DNA from: Rodentolepis nana
Lineage: Eukaryota; Platyhelminthes; Cestoda; Cyclophyllidea; Hymenolepididae
Direction of reading: 5' to 3'
Length of the DNA stretch: 39,798 nt
Assembly: GCA_900617975.1 (NCBI GenBank)
Contig: UZAE01000091.1
Location: 1-39,798 of the forward strand
Below, one piece after another: positions 1 to 11,487 of this stretch. Each line of letters begins with the position of its first letter. The first letter of the stretch is position 1. Position numbers and translations under genes: made by a program. The notes beneath the pieces are model-generated. The model saw only the letters and a program-made list of their open reading frames with translations. It made no database searches and was not told the DNA's origin.

Positions 1-192
1 GTTTCAAAGATGTAAGAGACAAACACAAAGGTAGAAAGAAGGTGAGGTGAGTACTGTGGAAATAGTCGAATATGGCATAGAGTGAGGTGATGGTAGTTTG
101 AAGTGAGAAGTCAACTGCCAGTTAATAAACTTTTTGCCGTATCAATATACGTTGCCCAGGGTGCACCACGTGGAGGTAAGTCTATTTCACAC
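1..192 (-). repeat. SINE-like repeat, copy 1 (cut by window edge)
   Basis: The sequence matches the right part of the dispersed repeat seen whole at 4044-4367 and 39161-39478. It shares the stretch reading GTAGTTTGAAGTGAGAAGTC and the end TGCACCACGTGGAGGTAAGT. It is in minus orientation, so the element's 5' end is on the right near 192. The A-rich 3' end lies outside the window, so no target-site duplication can be tested. The translation that can be read from it has no counterpart in a real protein. Confidence 0.9.
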
Positions 193-372
193 CCCCTTGT
201 ACGATTAAGTCGATTACAATATTCTCAAAGTATTCTGATGATTTGCTACGTTCTTTTTAAAGGTGGAGCTTATGCGTCAACAATTCAGACTCCTTTATAA
301 TTATTTAAAGCTTTTCAGTTTAAAATAATGTTTCAATGTCAAAAAACTCAACTTTTTACAGACTCTCACGTT

Positions 373-397
373 GGGGAGGGGGGGGGGAGGGAGGTCT
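373..397 (+). repeat. G-rich tract with quadruplex potential
   Basis: A run of G blocks separated by single A residues. At least four blocks of three or more G are present, so it fits a G-quadruplex pattern on the plus strand. Similar tracts lie at 1503-1525, 10394-10418 and 34861-34880. Confidence 0.7.
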
Positions 398-2138
398 GGA
401 TTTTCTTTAATATCCTACCTGGATCCTTAGGCATTCGTGTTTGGAATTAGTTATTACCATTAGTGGAATTTATTTAAGGAGCACTATAATTGTTAAAAGT
501 TTATCACCGAAATGACTTGCATGTTCATTTAGAGAAAATATGTGCAATCAAAAAGATGGTTATCGAGGAAAAGTGCCAATTTTTTCAATATATCAACGAC
601 AACTTTAATTTATCACAAAATGATAAAATTTTAAAATTAGTTTTAATACTTCACATATAGTTCCACTTTGCTCAGATCTTGCAATGTGTCAATATAAGTG
701 ACATGATTCAGAATACAGGTTATTACAAATTATTAGGATCTTCAATACACAAAAGTAAGTCCTATAAGCATTAAGGCGTGTTCATTTTGATGTGAAAACC
801 TAGTAATTATCGCCACTTGACTTAACTCTCAGGTAAGGTGAATTTATTTTTAAACCACCACCATTATTACTTTATCTCACTCGGAATCATTAAATTTCAA
901 ATATTGCGTTAACAATGTTCCTCCATCCTAATCTATGCTTTCTATAATGATCGAAGAGCTGCTGTTTCCGTCTTGAATTGAACTAGATACCCTACTTTAA
1001 GTTAGATAGAAAATTAAATGAAGAGACATTACTATGGGAGTGCAAATGAGTTTTAAAGTCAGTTATGGTAAGCAGACTTCTCCTTGTGTTAAGAGACATT
1101 TTTTCGGCTCAAAAGGGTATGAATATGAAAGTGAATGTCAAAATATGTCGTCTACTCAATTTCATACTTAGATTTTTGGAGCATGATTTTAGTCTAAACC
1201 CCAGATCGAAGACCCGTACTTCTGTGTTAGCATAAGATTACTTTTGAGAAGCAGCCATTTAATTCAAGGTGTGAAATTGTTGTGGCAATCTCCCTCAACA
1301 TCAAAAGCCACCAATTCAATGTCCATCAGTGTATGTAAAGGTAAGATGAATGCTCAGCCACCGTAATTAAGTTTGCGCACTATTAGAGACTTGCAGAACT
1401 CGATTCATACAAGGCAGACTGCATTATGCTTGTGATTATTGAATTTGTACTTTACTGGATTTGTATCTGGATTGTTGCTAATGCGTTTCCTTTAGAGGTT
1501 GGATTGGGGGAGGGGAGGGGGGTGGAGAAAGAAACATTTGACCCTTTCAGGGCATGGACGCCATAATGACTGAATAAGGTAAAGTATTATGTCATCCCAT
1601 CAAAGTAAGTGCTTACTACGTTCCTCAACCACCCCTAAGGTATGAATGACTAATAGCGAACACCAACTTCAAGGTTATCTTTTCCACCAAGAAGGAAGCT
1701 TTCGTACTTTGGTTGCCCTTTACTTGATCAATTAGCCATTTTATAAAGTCATTTCATCTAAAGTTATCGAGATTGTGCAATTTAAGAGGTAAGTTCTAGA
1801 TTTATATTGAATTAATTGGACCTACTCAGAGGCAACTATGCCAGAGCAATTGAAAAAAATTAATTTTGTTTAAGAAATTGATATTATCATTTTAATTTCC
1901 ATACTCAACTAAAACTGATAGTCCAAGTTGTTTACCTAATGCAGGAGGCTATCTTTTTTACCGCTGAAGTAACAGGGTATATATTTTATAAATTTAAAAA
2001 TATATAATTAATGCTGCTAAATAACTTATCGATATGATGTTGGGACATTAAAAAACGAAATTAATAAGGAAATTGTATATTTGCATGAAAGTCAAACAGC
2101 CAATGCCGAATCAAGGGGGGGGGGCGGATTTGTTTGTC

Positions 2139-2144
2139 TTTAAT
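2139..2144 (-). promoter_or_regulatory. Likely poly(A) signal ATTAAA of the antigen B-like gene
   Basis: On the minus strand ATTAAA occurs 64 nt after the stop codon of the gene at 2208-2801. ATTAAA is the commonest variant of the animal poly(A) hexamer. The position suits a short 3' UTR, but this is consensus evidence only. Confidence 0.45.
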
Positions 2145-2207
2145 ACGTAATTTGATAAGAAGATTCGGGATGAATTGTGAATTCAACAAAGAAAGAATGA
2201 GCTTCGT

Positions 2208-2801
2208 CTACTTTCCAAGTCGGAGGAGTCGAACAGCCCGTTTGCGTATGTCTCCAGGTGATTCATCAAAATATTGATCCAAGATCTCTTTGGCTTCGGC
2301 CAATTTCTCGTCCACTGCGGCTTTCACAGACAATTCTGGAATATCTCCATCTCGACTATGGGGATGTGCCTCGGTCGAAAAATCTAGCATTTAGATCACA
2401 AATGTGTTAACTATAGTTTCGAATAATTTAATCAAACTGAATATAAGAAAAAAATCCATTCGAAATTTTCTTGTAAAGATACATAATAGTAAGAAAGCAT
2501 AAAACTTAATTTGGTAATAAAAATGTTAATTTTAGTTGATTTAAAGTGATTTTATTTAAATTGTCAAGGACTTTAAATATTTGCATTGATTTATTTAATG
2601 AGCACTTTAATAGCTGACACTCTCAAAATAACAAGTACGGAGTCTTGCACATTTTCGAGTATTTGTTAGTCAACAATTATTTTAAACTTGTTTAGTTGGA
2701 TTTTACTTTATTTTAATTATTAATAATAATTTGGAAAACGAGAATTGATAATTACCGGAGAGCAGTAGTACAACTGCGAATGAGGCTAAGAAAAGCTTCA
2801 T
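2208..2801 (-). CDS. Small secreted helical protein, antigen B / hydrophobic ligand-binding (HLBP)-like, two exons
   Basis: Exon 1 is 2756-2801 (46 nt) and exon 2 is 2208-2383. The 372 bp intron is GT-AG in phase 1. The 73-aa product begins MKLFLASFAVVLLLS, a typical signal peptide with likely cleavage near STEA/HP. The ~55-residue mature part is highly charged and looks helical. Near its C-terminus it has ILDQYFDESPGDIRKRAVRL, which resembles the F-x-x-D/E-P-x-G helix motif of cestode antigen B/HLBP lipid carriers. A short signal-peptide exon followed by one exon for a mature peptide of this size is the known layout of that family. An in-frame ATG 21 nt upstream (2820-2822) would add MFNQFIN. 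An acceptor-like TTGTTTATTGTAG lies just before it, so translation could begin there. Family assignment is by pattern, not alignment. The mature part is shorter than the usual ~65 residues, and another small secreted helical family is possible. Confidence 0.6.
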
Positions 2802-2822
2802 GTTAATGAATTGGTTGAACAT

Positions 2823-4043
2823 ATTTACTACAATAAACAAATAAAATATGAATATAAGTATTTTCATAGTAATAGGATGAGCTGATAAAAAAATTTTGTG
2901 AAATTCACAATACCTTTCTTGTTCTTTCTTGATACACGATATCCAATTATCAGAGTGCTTATATATTTGTTTTTGCATCAATTAATCCACCAATAGCCAA
3001 AAGATTTTAATCCTCAAGTACGATTGGTCTAAATAAATTCCAATGTTGCAATTGGTCATCGAGACAATTTAACGGGTTAATGTGTTGTAACGCATTTGAA
3101 GTAGAAACGATAGCATCATTGTGTCGTCTTACATATTTTTTAGCTTTCAATCTTTGATTCAATGGAATTGTAACATAAATTATCGTATTGGTCCATTTAA
3201 ACACGAATATATTAAAGGATTTTTTTGAGAAAGTATGAAGAGATATAAAAATAGTTCTTTAGATAAGAAATGAAAGTAAAATTTCACAATTTTGAAATAG
3301 GGTAGTTTAGTTGGAACTATAGCACCAATGACTGTAAGACCTTTAATAGTGTGAGGATGGAACTCAGTTAACAAAACCCGAGCATTGAAAACTCAAAGAC
3401 CTTTCTTTACGAAAAGCAAAAGTTTCCAACCAAGAGTACTTTTATCTTACCATTCCTAATTCGAACCAACTTTGTCTAATAGGTGAAGAATTTAACATTT
3501 GAGATGGGTTTACTTGATTATAGACTTTCGGTGTTTACGTTTATTGTGAACTTTACTTCAATTGCGTTCCGCATTTAAATGTTCCTTTTTGATAATTTTA
3601 AGCATAATTTGACTTTTCTGTGTAGAAACAATTATGGCATTTTCCAAAGAATAGCCTAGTTTGGCTTGGAAATGCACATGCTCGCCATATCTCTTTCATT
3701 TGCAAACATTTTTTCAAAGTGGTCCAAGACAAAACATCAAAATTGGGCTCTTTCTAAGCCGAATATTTTCAAATAATTACAACTGAAATACCCTTTAAAG
3801 TCTCCAAGGCCAAAATGTTCTATTTAAAATCCTTTGTGCTACATGCACTATTATTAAGAGGTGTAAGAAAAAATATGATTCCCATAACTTCTAGTTTAAT
3901 TTATATCAAAGTGAGATTTGCCTTAAACGAAGAGGACAGATTAGTTCCGCTTCCAAAACAACTGATTAATAAATCGAATCGACACCAACTGTAGATCTAT
4001 TAGTATTTAACTACAAGAACTTTACATAAAATATATTTGTTCA
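2823..4043. other. Gene-free stretch upstream of the antigen B-like gene
   Basis: The region should contain the promoter of the minus-strand gene to its left. Short open frames on the minus strand at 3007-3374 have no recognisable composition and no supporting splice structure. I see nothing else I can support. Confidence 0.5.
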
Positions 4044-4367
4044 TTTATTTATTTATATCAAATGGCAGGCGTTATGATAGTTATCATTAGCCCTTTAGTT
4101 GACTTCAGGCTTCACAGAGGGAGAGGAACATCAAATCGAAAAAAGTCGAGAGAGGAGAGTGAATAGAAGAGTGTTTTAAAGATGTAATAGAGACAGACAC
4201 AAAGGTAGAAAAAAGGTGAGGTGAGCACTGTAGAAGAAGTCGACAATGACATACAGTGGGGTGATGGTAGTTTGAAGTGAGAAGTCAACTGCCGGTTTAA
4301 TAGACTTTTTTTGCCGTACGAGTATACGTTGTCCAGGGTGCACCACGTGGAGGTAAGTCTATCGCAC
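4044..4367 (-). repeat. SINE-like repeat, copy 2, full length
   Basis: Full-length minus-strand copy. The A/T-rich tail (TTTATTTATTTATATCAAAT as read on plus) is on the left, and the element's 5' end, GTGTGCGATAGACTTACC on minus, is on the right. Internal sequence matches the copies at 7008-7332 and 39161-39478 with scattered substitutions. Flanking ACATAAAATATATT and ACATTAAAGCATTT are at best a decayed target-site duplication, so this looks like an older insertion. Confidence 0.92.
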
Positions 4368-5244
4368 ACCCCACATTAAAGCATTTATAATTTGGAAATA
4401 TATCCAATAAAATCTCTTAGCAAAACTAAAATCAAGAAGTATTAACTTATTATTATAGCCAATAACACGACGGGAATATTTTAAATCCAGTATTAAAATA
4501 TATTAAAACTAATTTGCATTAAGTCAAATTAATCGTAAAGTGCTAAATATTTGTGAGTAGTTGAGAGTGAAGTCAGGTTTTGCTTATTTTTTTAAATTTG
4601 ACTATTTAATTTCATCAATTGTTTCCTGGATTACTGGAAAATTACCTCCCCCAATAGTGTTAAAAGCTTGTTTTACAGTTTACATTAGTCACTAAAAATC
4701 AAGAGATCAATATGATCCAAAAAGAGAGCTTGGGCCCTCATCATTAACTTACCATGGTATTGCTAAGATAGTCAAGTAGTTCACCTATCAATCTTCTTTA
4801 CGTATTATATCTCTCGTTCTCACCTTGTAGATCATGACATAGTAAATTTTGTTAAACGTTCCTATGTGCTGTTGTTTGCAATAAAATTGTAGATTTTTGA
4901 GAGACCTAAAATTGATACATTCTTTGTGGTTGGAAACAGTTTATTAAGATAAAATAACTTATTGATTTTTGTTTCTTATTTGTTGATACACTCTACTTTG
5001 TCTGTTCTTACGATATGGAATGATATGTACACTTGCAAGTAGGTTAATTTTTTTTTAACTGATCACTGGAAAAATACTCAACGTATCAAAGTTAAGATAA
5101 TGTTCCAAATGAAAAATCCATGGCCTTTTATTACGGGATAATGTACATATCACTCTATTTATTTATAAATTGAAAAATAATTTTCAAAAGATTAAATACA
5201 TATAATATAATATTTTATTATAGATGCGAAGAATTAATTATTAC
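4368..5244. other. Gene-free stretch downstream of the orphan signal-peptide exon
   Basis: I searched the minus strand here for a second exon matching the signal-peptide exon at 5245-5290. The only phase-compatible acceptor found is near 4906, and it gives about 14 codons before a stop. No ~58-codon mature-peptide exon is visible. Confidence 0.5.
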
Positions 5245-5290
5245 CCAAAGTAATTAGCAACGCCACAAATATGAAAAGGAGAATGCTCAT
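5245..5290 (-). pseudogene. Orphan signal-peptide exon, probable paralogue fragment of the antigen B-like gene
   Basis: On the minus strand an ATG opens MSILLFIFVALLITL plus one base, followed by the donor GTAATA. The exon is 46 nt and ends in phase 1, the same length and phase as exon 1 of the antigen B-like gene 2.4 kb away on the same strand. An acceptor-like TATTTCTATCAG lies 8 nt before the ATG. No good mature-peptide exon follows. It may be a remnant of a tandem duplicate, or its second exon may be too diverged for me to see. A chance hydrophobic frame is also possible. Confidence 0.35.
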
Positions 5291-6008
5291 TTTAAAACCT
5301 GATAGAAATAGTTCTTTTTTAATTAACCAAAGGATGTTCATAATAATACTACTTTATTTTGAACTGTAATGTCCACCTTTATGATCGATTTCTAAAGTAT
5401 TCAGTAACTAAATTAGCTGCTGCCAAAATATGGATTTACTAACAGTTGCTCGGTTTAAAATAACGCCAAAGATGTTTAGCTTCTTTAAAGCGATCAATCA
5501 GACTGATACTTCTTCGTAGTAAAAAAAATAAGAACTAAAATGAGAAACAGTGGGATTAAGGATTAAAAGTTGAGGTAGAAGTGGCGATTAGATGGGATTG
5601 CCATTACTTAAAAATATTTTAATAGTTTTTACGCGCCATTTAGAGGGGAAATGCTAATGAATCGTAGAACTACGAGGCTAACTTACTGGACGAATTGATT
5701 CTACGAATATGAATATACTCCCCAATTTTACTAAACTTTCAGTTTTTCGGTCAGTTCTAGTGGACTCCCAACGATGGCCTGCAGAACTCCTTGGCCGATC
5801 AAGTAAATTTACTGATCTCTCATGTTTTTGGTTCTTTTCCAATTGCAATGAAGCGATTTGCATCTCACTAGTTTCATAATGTTTATATTAGGCTCTTCTT
5901 ATATGCATTATTCTTTCCGGGACTTACTGATTTTAAAGCTGCACAAAATTCAGCTCTCTCACTAGATTACTACTTGTGAAAATGCAAAACTCTTCTAAGG
6001 TGTTTTAT
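5291..6008. other. Gene-free stretch
   Basis: It contains an open frame on minus at 5678-5863 with no signal sequence, domain or splice context. I treat it as chance. Nothing else is supported. Confidence 0.5.
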
Positions 6009-6242
6009 TCATGGGAAAACATTTATTTATTTCAAATGACGGGCTATTTAATAGTTATCATTAGCCCTTATCTAACTTAGAACTTCACAGAGGGGGACCG
6101 AAGAGTGATTTGTCGATGTAAAAGAGACAGACACAATGATAGAGAGTAGGGTAGGTTGAGTACTGTGAAGTGGTCGACTATGACATACAGTGGGGCCATG
6201 GTGGTTAGACCCATTACACCCCTGTGTCATGGGAAAACATTT
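6009..6242 (-). repeat. SINE-like repeat, copy 3, internally deleted, flanked by a perfect 16-bp target-site duplication
   Basis: The element proper is about 6025-6226 in minus orientation, with an ATTTATTTATTTCAAAT tail on the left. TCATGGGAAAACATTT occurs at 6009-6024 and again at 6227-6242, a perfect 16-bp direct repeat. Compared with full copies it lacks roughly 120 bp of internal and 5' sequence. The duplication is what target-primed reverse transcription leaves, so this short form moved as a unit or lost sequence after insertion. Confidence 0.93.
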
Positions 6243-6998
6243 GAACTTACAAAGTAGCGTTAAGTTCTAATCGAATTTCGAACGTACTCATTCTAGATGC
6301 TCCCGAACCTTGTTGAAAGTAAGTTGAGCCTGCGTGGGTGCATGACCCAAGTACATACAGAACTCGGGCAATCATCTCATTATTGATTTAGTTGCACCTT
6401 TTTTTAACCGGCAGACGAAGCAAAGAAGCAATTAAAAAGGACATTGGGGGGCGTATTCATATTTCCAAAAAAATAAGTAATTGACTAAACAAACAAAATG
6501 CTACACTAGGCAGTGTCTTAAAGCCTAATTAAAACCAAGAACTATGTTTTGAAGGGCATTTTTGCCCTTTCCTCCTATGAAGATAAATATCCATGCGTGC
6601 GATTGCTTATTATCTGATGAACAAGTTAATAAATTACCCCGCTTAATGCATCTTACGAGTCCAAATCCATCTGTACCGCTTCTACTGATGCATCAAAGCA
6701 CCTCCTGCCTCTAAAGTCCCATCTTTTCAAACTTACTGAATACACTCCTGTGTAGTCCACTTCAAGAAAAGACCGTTTCAACAAATACTCTATGGACAGG
6801 GGGTACATGACTTTCTTCAGCTGGATTTTTGTCATGAAATTAAGATATCGTCTTGGTTCCAAGGCACAACTTGAGAGCTCAGGGTTACTAAAATCCTACC
6901 TTTTTACGTCTGCCAATAGCGCGAGATGGTAAAAGTTGACTCACAAGAGCTAAAGTTCGAGCCTATTTTGCATTATCAGTGCAGGTAAATCCAATCGT
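6243..6998. other. Gene-free stretch
   Basis: An open frame on minus (6653-6862) has no recognisable domain and no splice context. I see nothing else I can support. Confidence 0.5.
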
Positions 6999-7007
6999 AC
7001 TTCTAAT

Positions 7008-7332
7008 CTGGGGTGTGCGATAGACTTACCTCCACGTGGTGCACCCTGGGCAGGGTATACTCAAACGGCAAAAAAGTCTATTAACCGGCAGTTGACTTCT
7101 CACTTCAAGTTACCATGGCCCGACTATTTGTCATATTCGACCCCTTCCACAGTACTCATCTTACCTTTTTCTCTACCTTTGTGTCTGTCTGCCTCTTTTA
7201 CATCTGTGAATCGCACTTCTGTTCCCCACCCCTCGGCTTTCTGCTACTTTAATGAACCTTCCCTCTGTGAAGCCCGAAGTCAGCTAAATGGCTAATGATA
7301 GCTATCAAAACGCCTGCCATTTGAAATTAATA
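7008..7332 (+). repeat. SINE-like repeat, copy 4, full length
   Basis: Plus-strand copy running from GGTGTGCGATAGACTTACCT to the end CCATTTGAAATTAATA. A possible imperfect duplication is ACTTCTAAT (6999-7007) and ACTTATAAT (7333-7341), 8 of 9 matching. The 67-codon frame read across it (7092-7295) is a repeat translation. A closely similar frame appears in the copy at 39161-39478, so it is not a gene. Confidence 0.92.
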
Positions 7333-7341
7333 ACTTATAAT

Positions 7342-7928
7342 TTCATTTTAATTCCAGCACAATGAAAAAAGTGACATTTAAACTTTTAATCATGGGAAAG
7401 CGCTATAAAACTCAGAATGAGAAATTTATTAGGGGTAGTGTCTAAGCGGCCACAAGAGAATTAGAATGATCCATTTATGCTTGAGCTCTTGAACTAACAG
7501 ACCAAATGCTATTTGTTCATAAAGTGGACTAAACCTTCACTTTGTCATGAGAAAAATGTAGACAACATTCCTAATGTGAGCTCGCAGTCACTTTGCCTTG
7601 CAGAATTTAGCTACTGGGCAAATGAATACATCAGTTGGCAGTTCAAATTTGACCACACAAAGAGCGATTCATCAGGAAGTGTTCTTTTAAGATAATTTTT
7701 AAAGAGACACTGACATCTCACCTACGCACTTGTTATTTCTCTTTAGCGTCAACATTTCAATTGAAGTTGACATTCAGAAATGAGAGGAATAGAATTCTTT
7801 GTTAAATGTTTACCTGAATTTTATCTACTTTCGCACAAAATACTTGCTGAATAAGAGTCCGAGTTTGTGTGTGCGTATGTATGTATGTATGTTCTAGTAC
7901 TATAATAAATTATAATATATTTTTTTCA
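7342..7928. other. Gene-free stretch with a (TATG)n microsatellite at its right end
   Basis: A short TATG tetranucleotide run is seen at 7875-7892. A 60-codon open frame at 7513-7695 (plus) lacks any recognisable feature. Confidence 0.5.
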
Positions 7929-8098
7929 TTTCGATTCGACCACCGGCGTCGAAACCGACCGACGAAACCTACCGATGTGGAAAGCCTCTCGATATTGTCT
8001 CTCTTCCATTTGAGAAAGGCAATTATATCCTTCTCAATAGTTCATTCGGAAAATTACTTTCCACTGCATTTTGCGATAAAATATTAACATGCAATTGA
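7929..8098 (+). CDS. Possible unrecognised 3'-terminal exon
   Basis: One plus frame stays open for about 56 codons and ends in TGA at 8096-8098. It includes ETYRCGKPLDIVSLPFEKGN followed by a hydrophobic stretch and three further Cys. Base composition is richer in GC and CG dinucleotides than the flanks, which is why I list it. No clean splice acceptor was found at its left end. A second plus frame (with ESLSILSLFHLRKA) is also open over the same bases. It could be the 3' exon of an unseen gene, a transposon fragment or chance. Confidence 0.2.
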
Positions 8099-10393
8099 GC
8101 CCTATAAATTATTAATTTTAACTATTTGATTAAGATTTTTTACTAGATCCTTAGTTTTTTATTTTCCTATTTTTAAATTAGTCGTCCAGATCTAATTTAA
8201 ATTTCATTAGCTTTAAATTTGTTCAATAAATAATTCCAGTTTGACGAATTTTATCTTTTCGAAGCGCCATCAAGTTGAGGACTCATCTCATTGCCGTCTG
8301 GCTTTCATTGGTGGTCCGATATTATTATGGGTCTAAATTGCTCAATTTCTTTGCCGGAAGACTAAAGAACTACAATTTTAAACAATCTTTCAAATTGTAT
8401 TTCATAACTACCGCTAACTGTCAAAATATTGTATCCCCTAAAATGGCAGTAAATAGTCATTTTTCAACTTTCCTACTAAATAACCTGAGATTTTAAATGG
8501 CATATTAAGTTTAACGTAGAAAGTTGGAAAAAAACAACGTTCTTCTTTCCAAGGTGAACTTTGAAATAATTGATAACATCAATACTTACTAGCAAATGAT
8601 CTTCTTCAAGGCAACATGTTTGATCGGACCACCAGCATTGTCTACTACTGGGAATGAAGTGAAATGAAAAGGCGAGTTTAGTGAATCGTCAAAACCAAAC
8701 GAATGGTTCCCAAGATGTAATAAAGTGGGCTTTGGGAGGTTCGAAAGAGAAGTTGTCTGGCCTTTTTACCTCTGAAATTCATTCAGTTGCAAAAGTGCTA
8801 GAGGAACTATGAACTATTGTGTAGGTAATATAAAATAAAGATCAGTCTCAGTTGGAGTACAATAATTCATTAGTATCAAAATTGTGTTAGTTGTTCAGAT
8901 ACTCCAAGACAGAAAGCCATTTTGTGAACTTTTATCAGGAACCTATGTTATAAAGTCAGCGTAGCAAGTAAAATATGAAATATTAGCCACATACTCTATC
9001 AACTTAAAAATTATTTTAGGAAAAGCGCGTTTATAGGTATAAACGCATTTAAACAAGGTAATTGATAGAGTGCCAAATGAAGATACACGTTGGAAAAGCC
9101 GATGTGTTATTATCAGAAATGTCATTAATAAATGGAAGATGCTTGAAAAATCGATCGTTTTTTGCTAAACGTACACAATTTAAGGACAACTCGTGATCAA
9201 TCAGGCTAATTTAAATTTATTCAATTAGACGAAGACAAGAGGAGGGTCTTACGAAAGCAACTTCAAGTGGATGCAACGGAACTTCCTATCCAAAGGCGCT
9301 GCTAGCTCTCAGGGTTATTCAATAAGAGTCGGATAATTACTAGGATTTATATTAATTAAAAGGATGAATTAATTCTGTTATTTTTTTCTTAAGATTGGCG
9401 ACTCCAGGTTGCCATTTAAACTGATGAAATTGATGCTTTTTATTAAAGGGTCACTTTACATTTATATGTTATTTTGACATTCTTATTAAATATTAAAAAA
9501 ACGGAGAATGATTAATTGAAGGTTGTCAATAGTTTCTCATGATAAATTAGCGTACTTATTCCCAATGCACAGATCCTAGTAGTATCACAGTGGACAATGT
9601 GTTTAAGAATCACAATCTAAATTGCCCAGACATAATTAACTACCTAACTGGGAATAAAATAAAGCGAATTCTAAAGATGCAGATATGAAAGAAAATGGTT
9701 ATTCGCCGTACCATTTACGATGAACGATATCATTTGGCTCAATGCACTCAATAAATGTAGTCCCTTGCTAATTTTGATTAAGCTTCAACTGACCAGACAA
9801 TTGGCCCTACTCTTATGAGTGCTTCTTGGTGTATGTTCACTTTATGTCCAAATAGATTATTGGCAAAATGGTAATTTCCAAAGTCATGAGACATGTCTTA
9901 AGCGAACTGTGAAGTGATTAAAACATTCTTGTTTGAATTAGCCCTTAATATAGACGATCTAAACTCGAGCTTTGAAAAATTTGCGAGTAATGTCTAATAT
10001 TGCCAATTTGGCAGCTGAATGTTTCCAGAATTTAAATATATGGTAGAATTTTTACAATTCCATTTCCATTACTTTCTATCATTTTCACTTCTTTGCTGGC
10101 CAATCTTGCTTTTCGCTAGTTCTGATCCTGTCGTATGATTAAAACAACGCTTCAGTTAGGGCATTGATAACGTAAATCTTCCTTTCCATTTATTTAGTTA
10201 AAGCTCGGAAGGTAAGAGATATGGACAAGATTTACAGAGCCCCCACCTTACCCTAACAAATGGAAATTTCCTTTCTATTTTTTATTATTAAAATTTAATA
10301 GTGTATTTCATATCAAGTTAGTGTATATTTGAATGTGTTTGAACTAGTGGTTACTTCCCAATGGCAGTGAGAAACCATTTTGAGCAATGATGT

Positions 10394-10418
10394 GGGAGGG
10401 AGGTGGGGAGGGGGGGGG
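10394..10418 (+). repeat. G-rich tract with quadruplex potential
   Basis: Blocks GGG, GGG, GGGG and a longer G run are separated by short A or AGGT spacers, which fits a quadruplex pattern on plus. Confidence 0.65.
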
Positions 10419-11451
10419 CCTAGTGGGTTTCTGTTTCCGATAATAGTTTAACTAATCCTCATTCGAATACTCTACAATATGAGAAGAGTTTTTAAGAAAG
10501 AAATAATTATAGAAACTAAAATTGAGTCTGTCTGGGGAAAATGAAACCACGGATCACTCAGGCGTAGCCAAAATCGAAGCTAGACCCAGATGGCAATCAA
10601 ACACCCTAGATCATTAATTTTCAAGTGTTAGTATTTCCGTCTATTCTAGTCACATTCATTGGTGTTACCAATAAAAAACACGTTTTTTGGAATCTGCGCA
10701 AGAATTTAAATGCAGCAGAAATTCAAAATTTTCCCTGACTTTAACCTGAAGGCTAAAAAATGAAACCAAGTGCCATGACAAACCAGTCGAATAAATCATC
10801 CAGTCATATAATTCAGGATATTGCGTAAATGAACTCACAATAAGCTATGGAAATGGGTGAATGATCAAGAATATTCAGATATAACGGAATGTGAATTACA
10901 CCCAAAGTGAAAAATTCGGACAAATCAGGGCTCTCAAAGCTATGATCAATTAAGTCTCTTGGCACTTCGACTCCACAGTATTGCCTATTTCAATATATGC
11001 TCCACACCTCGCTGAGTAATTCGCATAACCGAATACTAGACCACGGTTGACGGTCGAAAAATTTGTACACGACCGCACTTCCATAAACAGAAACTTCAGT
11101 TTACCGAATATCAGCGTTGAACGTGCTTAGTCAGAGTTACTCACTTTCTTCACAAGCTCCACTTCCACAGATTCGGAAGAAGAGAAAATAAGCGACAGAA
11201 TATTTCATTAAAGCGTGATGGGCAGTTATTCCTTCCTGAAACCTCAAAGCCGAAATCGGGGGAAGGTTTGGAATAAAAAGTCAAAAAGTGAGATATTTTG
11301 CATACAGGCGCATTTTTCAATGACGAAATTCAATGAAATATTTTTTTGGCTTTTAAGTTAGAAGGTGAATAGGATTACACTAACAACACTTTAACCCCTA
11401 TATTTTCATGCACAACAACCGTAATAATACTGCGATGATATGGGTTCAAAA

Positions 11452-11453
<2 letters not shown>

Positions 11454-11484
<31 letters not shown>
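11454..11484. repeat. (TA)n dinucleotide microsatellite
   Basis: Uninterrupted alternating A and T for 31 bases. A second TA tract of the same length is at 35683-35713. Confidence 0.95.

Positions 11485-11487
<3 letters not shown>

Larger units (their letters stand above)
193..2207. other. Gene-free AT-rich stretch with three G-runs
   Basis: I see no convincing coding exon here on either strand. The notable content is three G-rich runs at 373-397, 1503-1525 and 2115-2127. The last lies just beyond the 3' end of the antigen B-like gene and about ten bases past its likely poly(A) signal. Confidence 0.6.

Noticed and set aside
7092..7295. 67-codon frame, with near-identical frames at 39128-39439 and 15980-16174
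   Set aside because: These are translations of the SINE-like repeat. Different copies carry frameshifts and stops, and the frame does not continue into flanking DNA.
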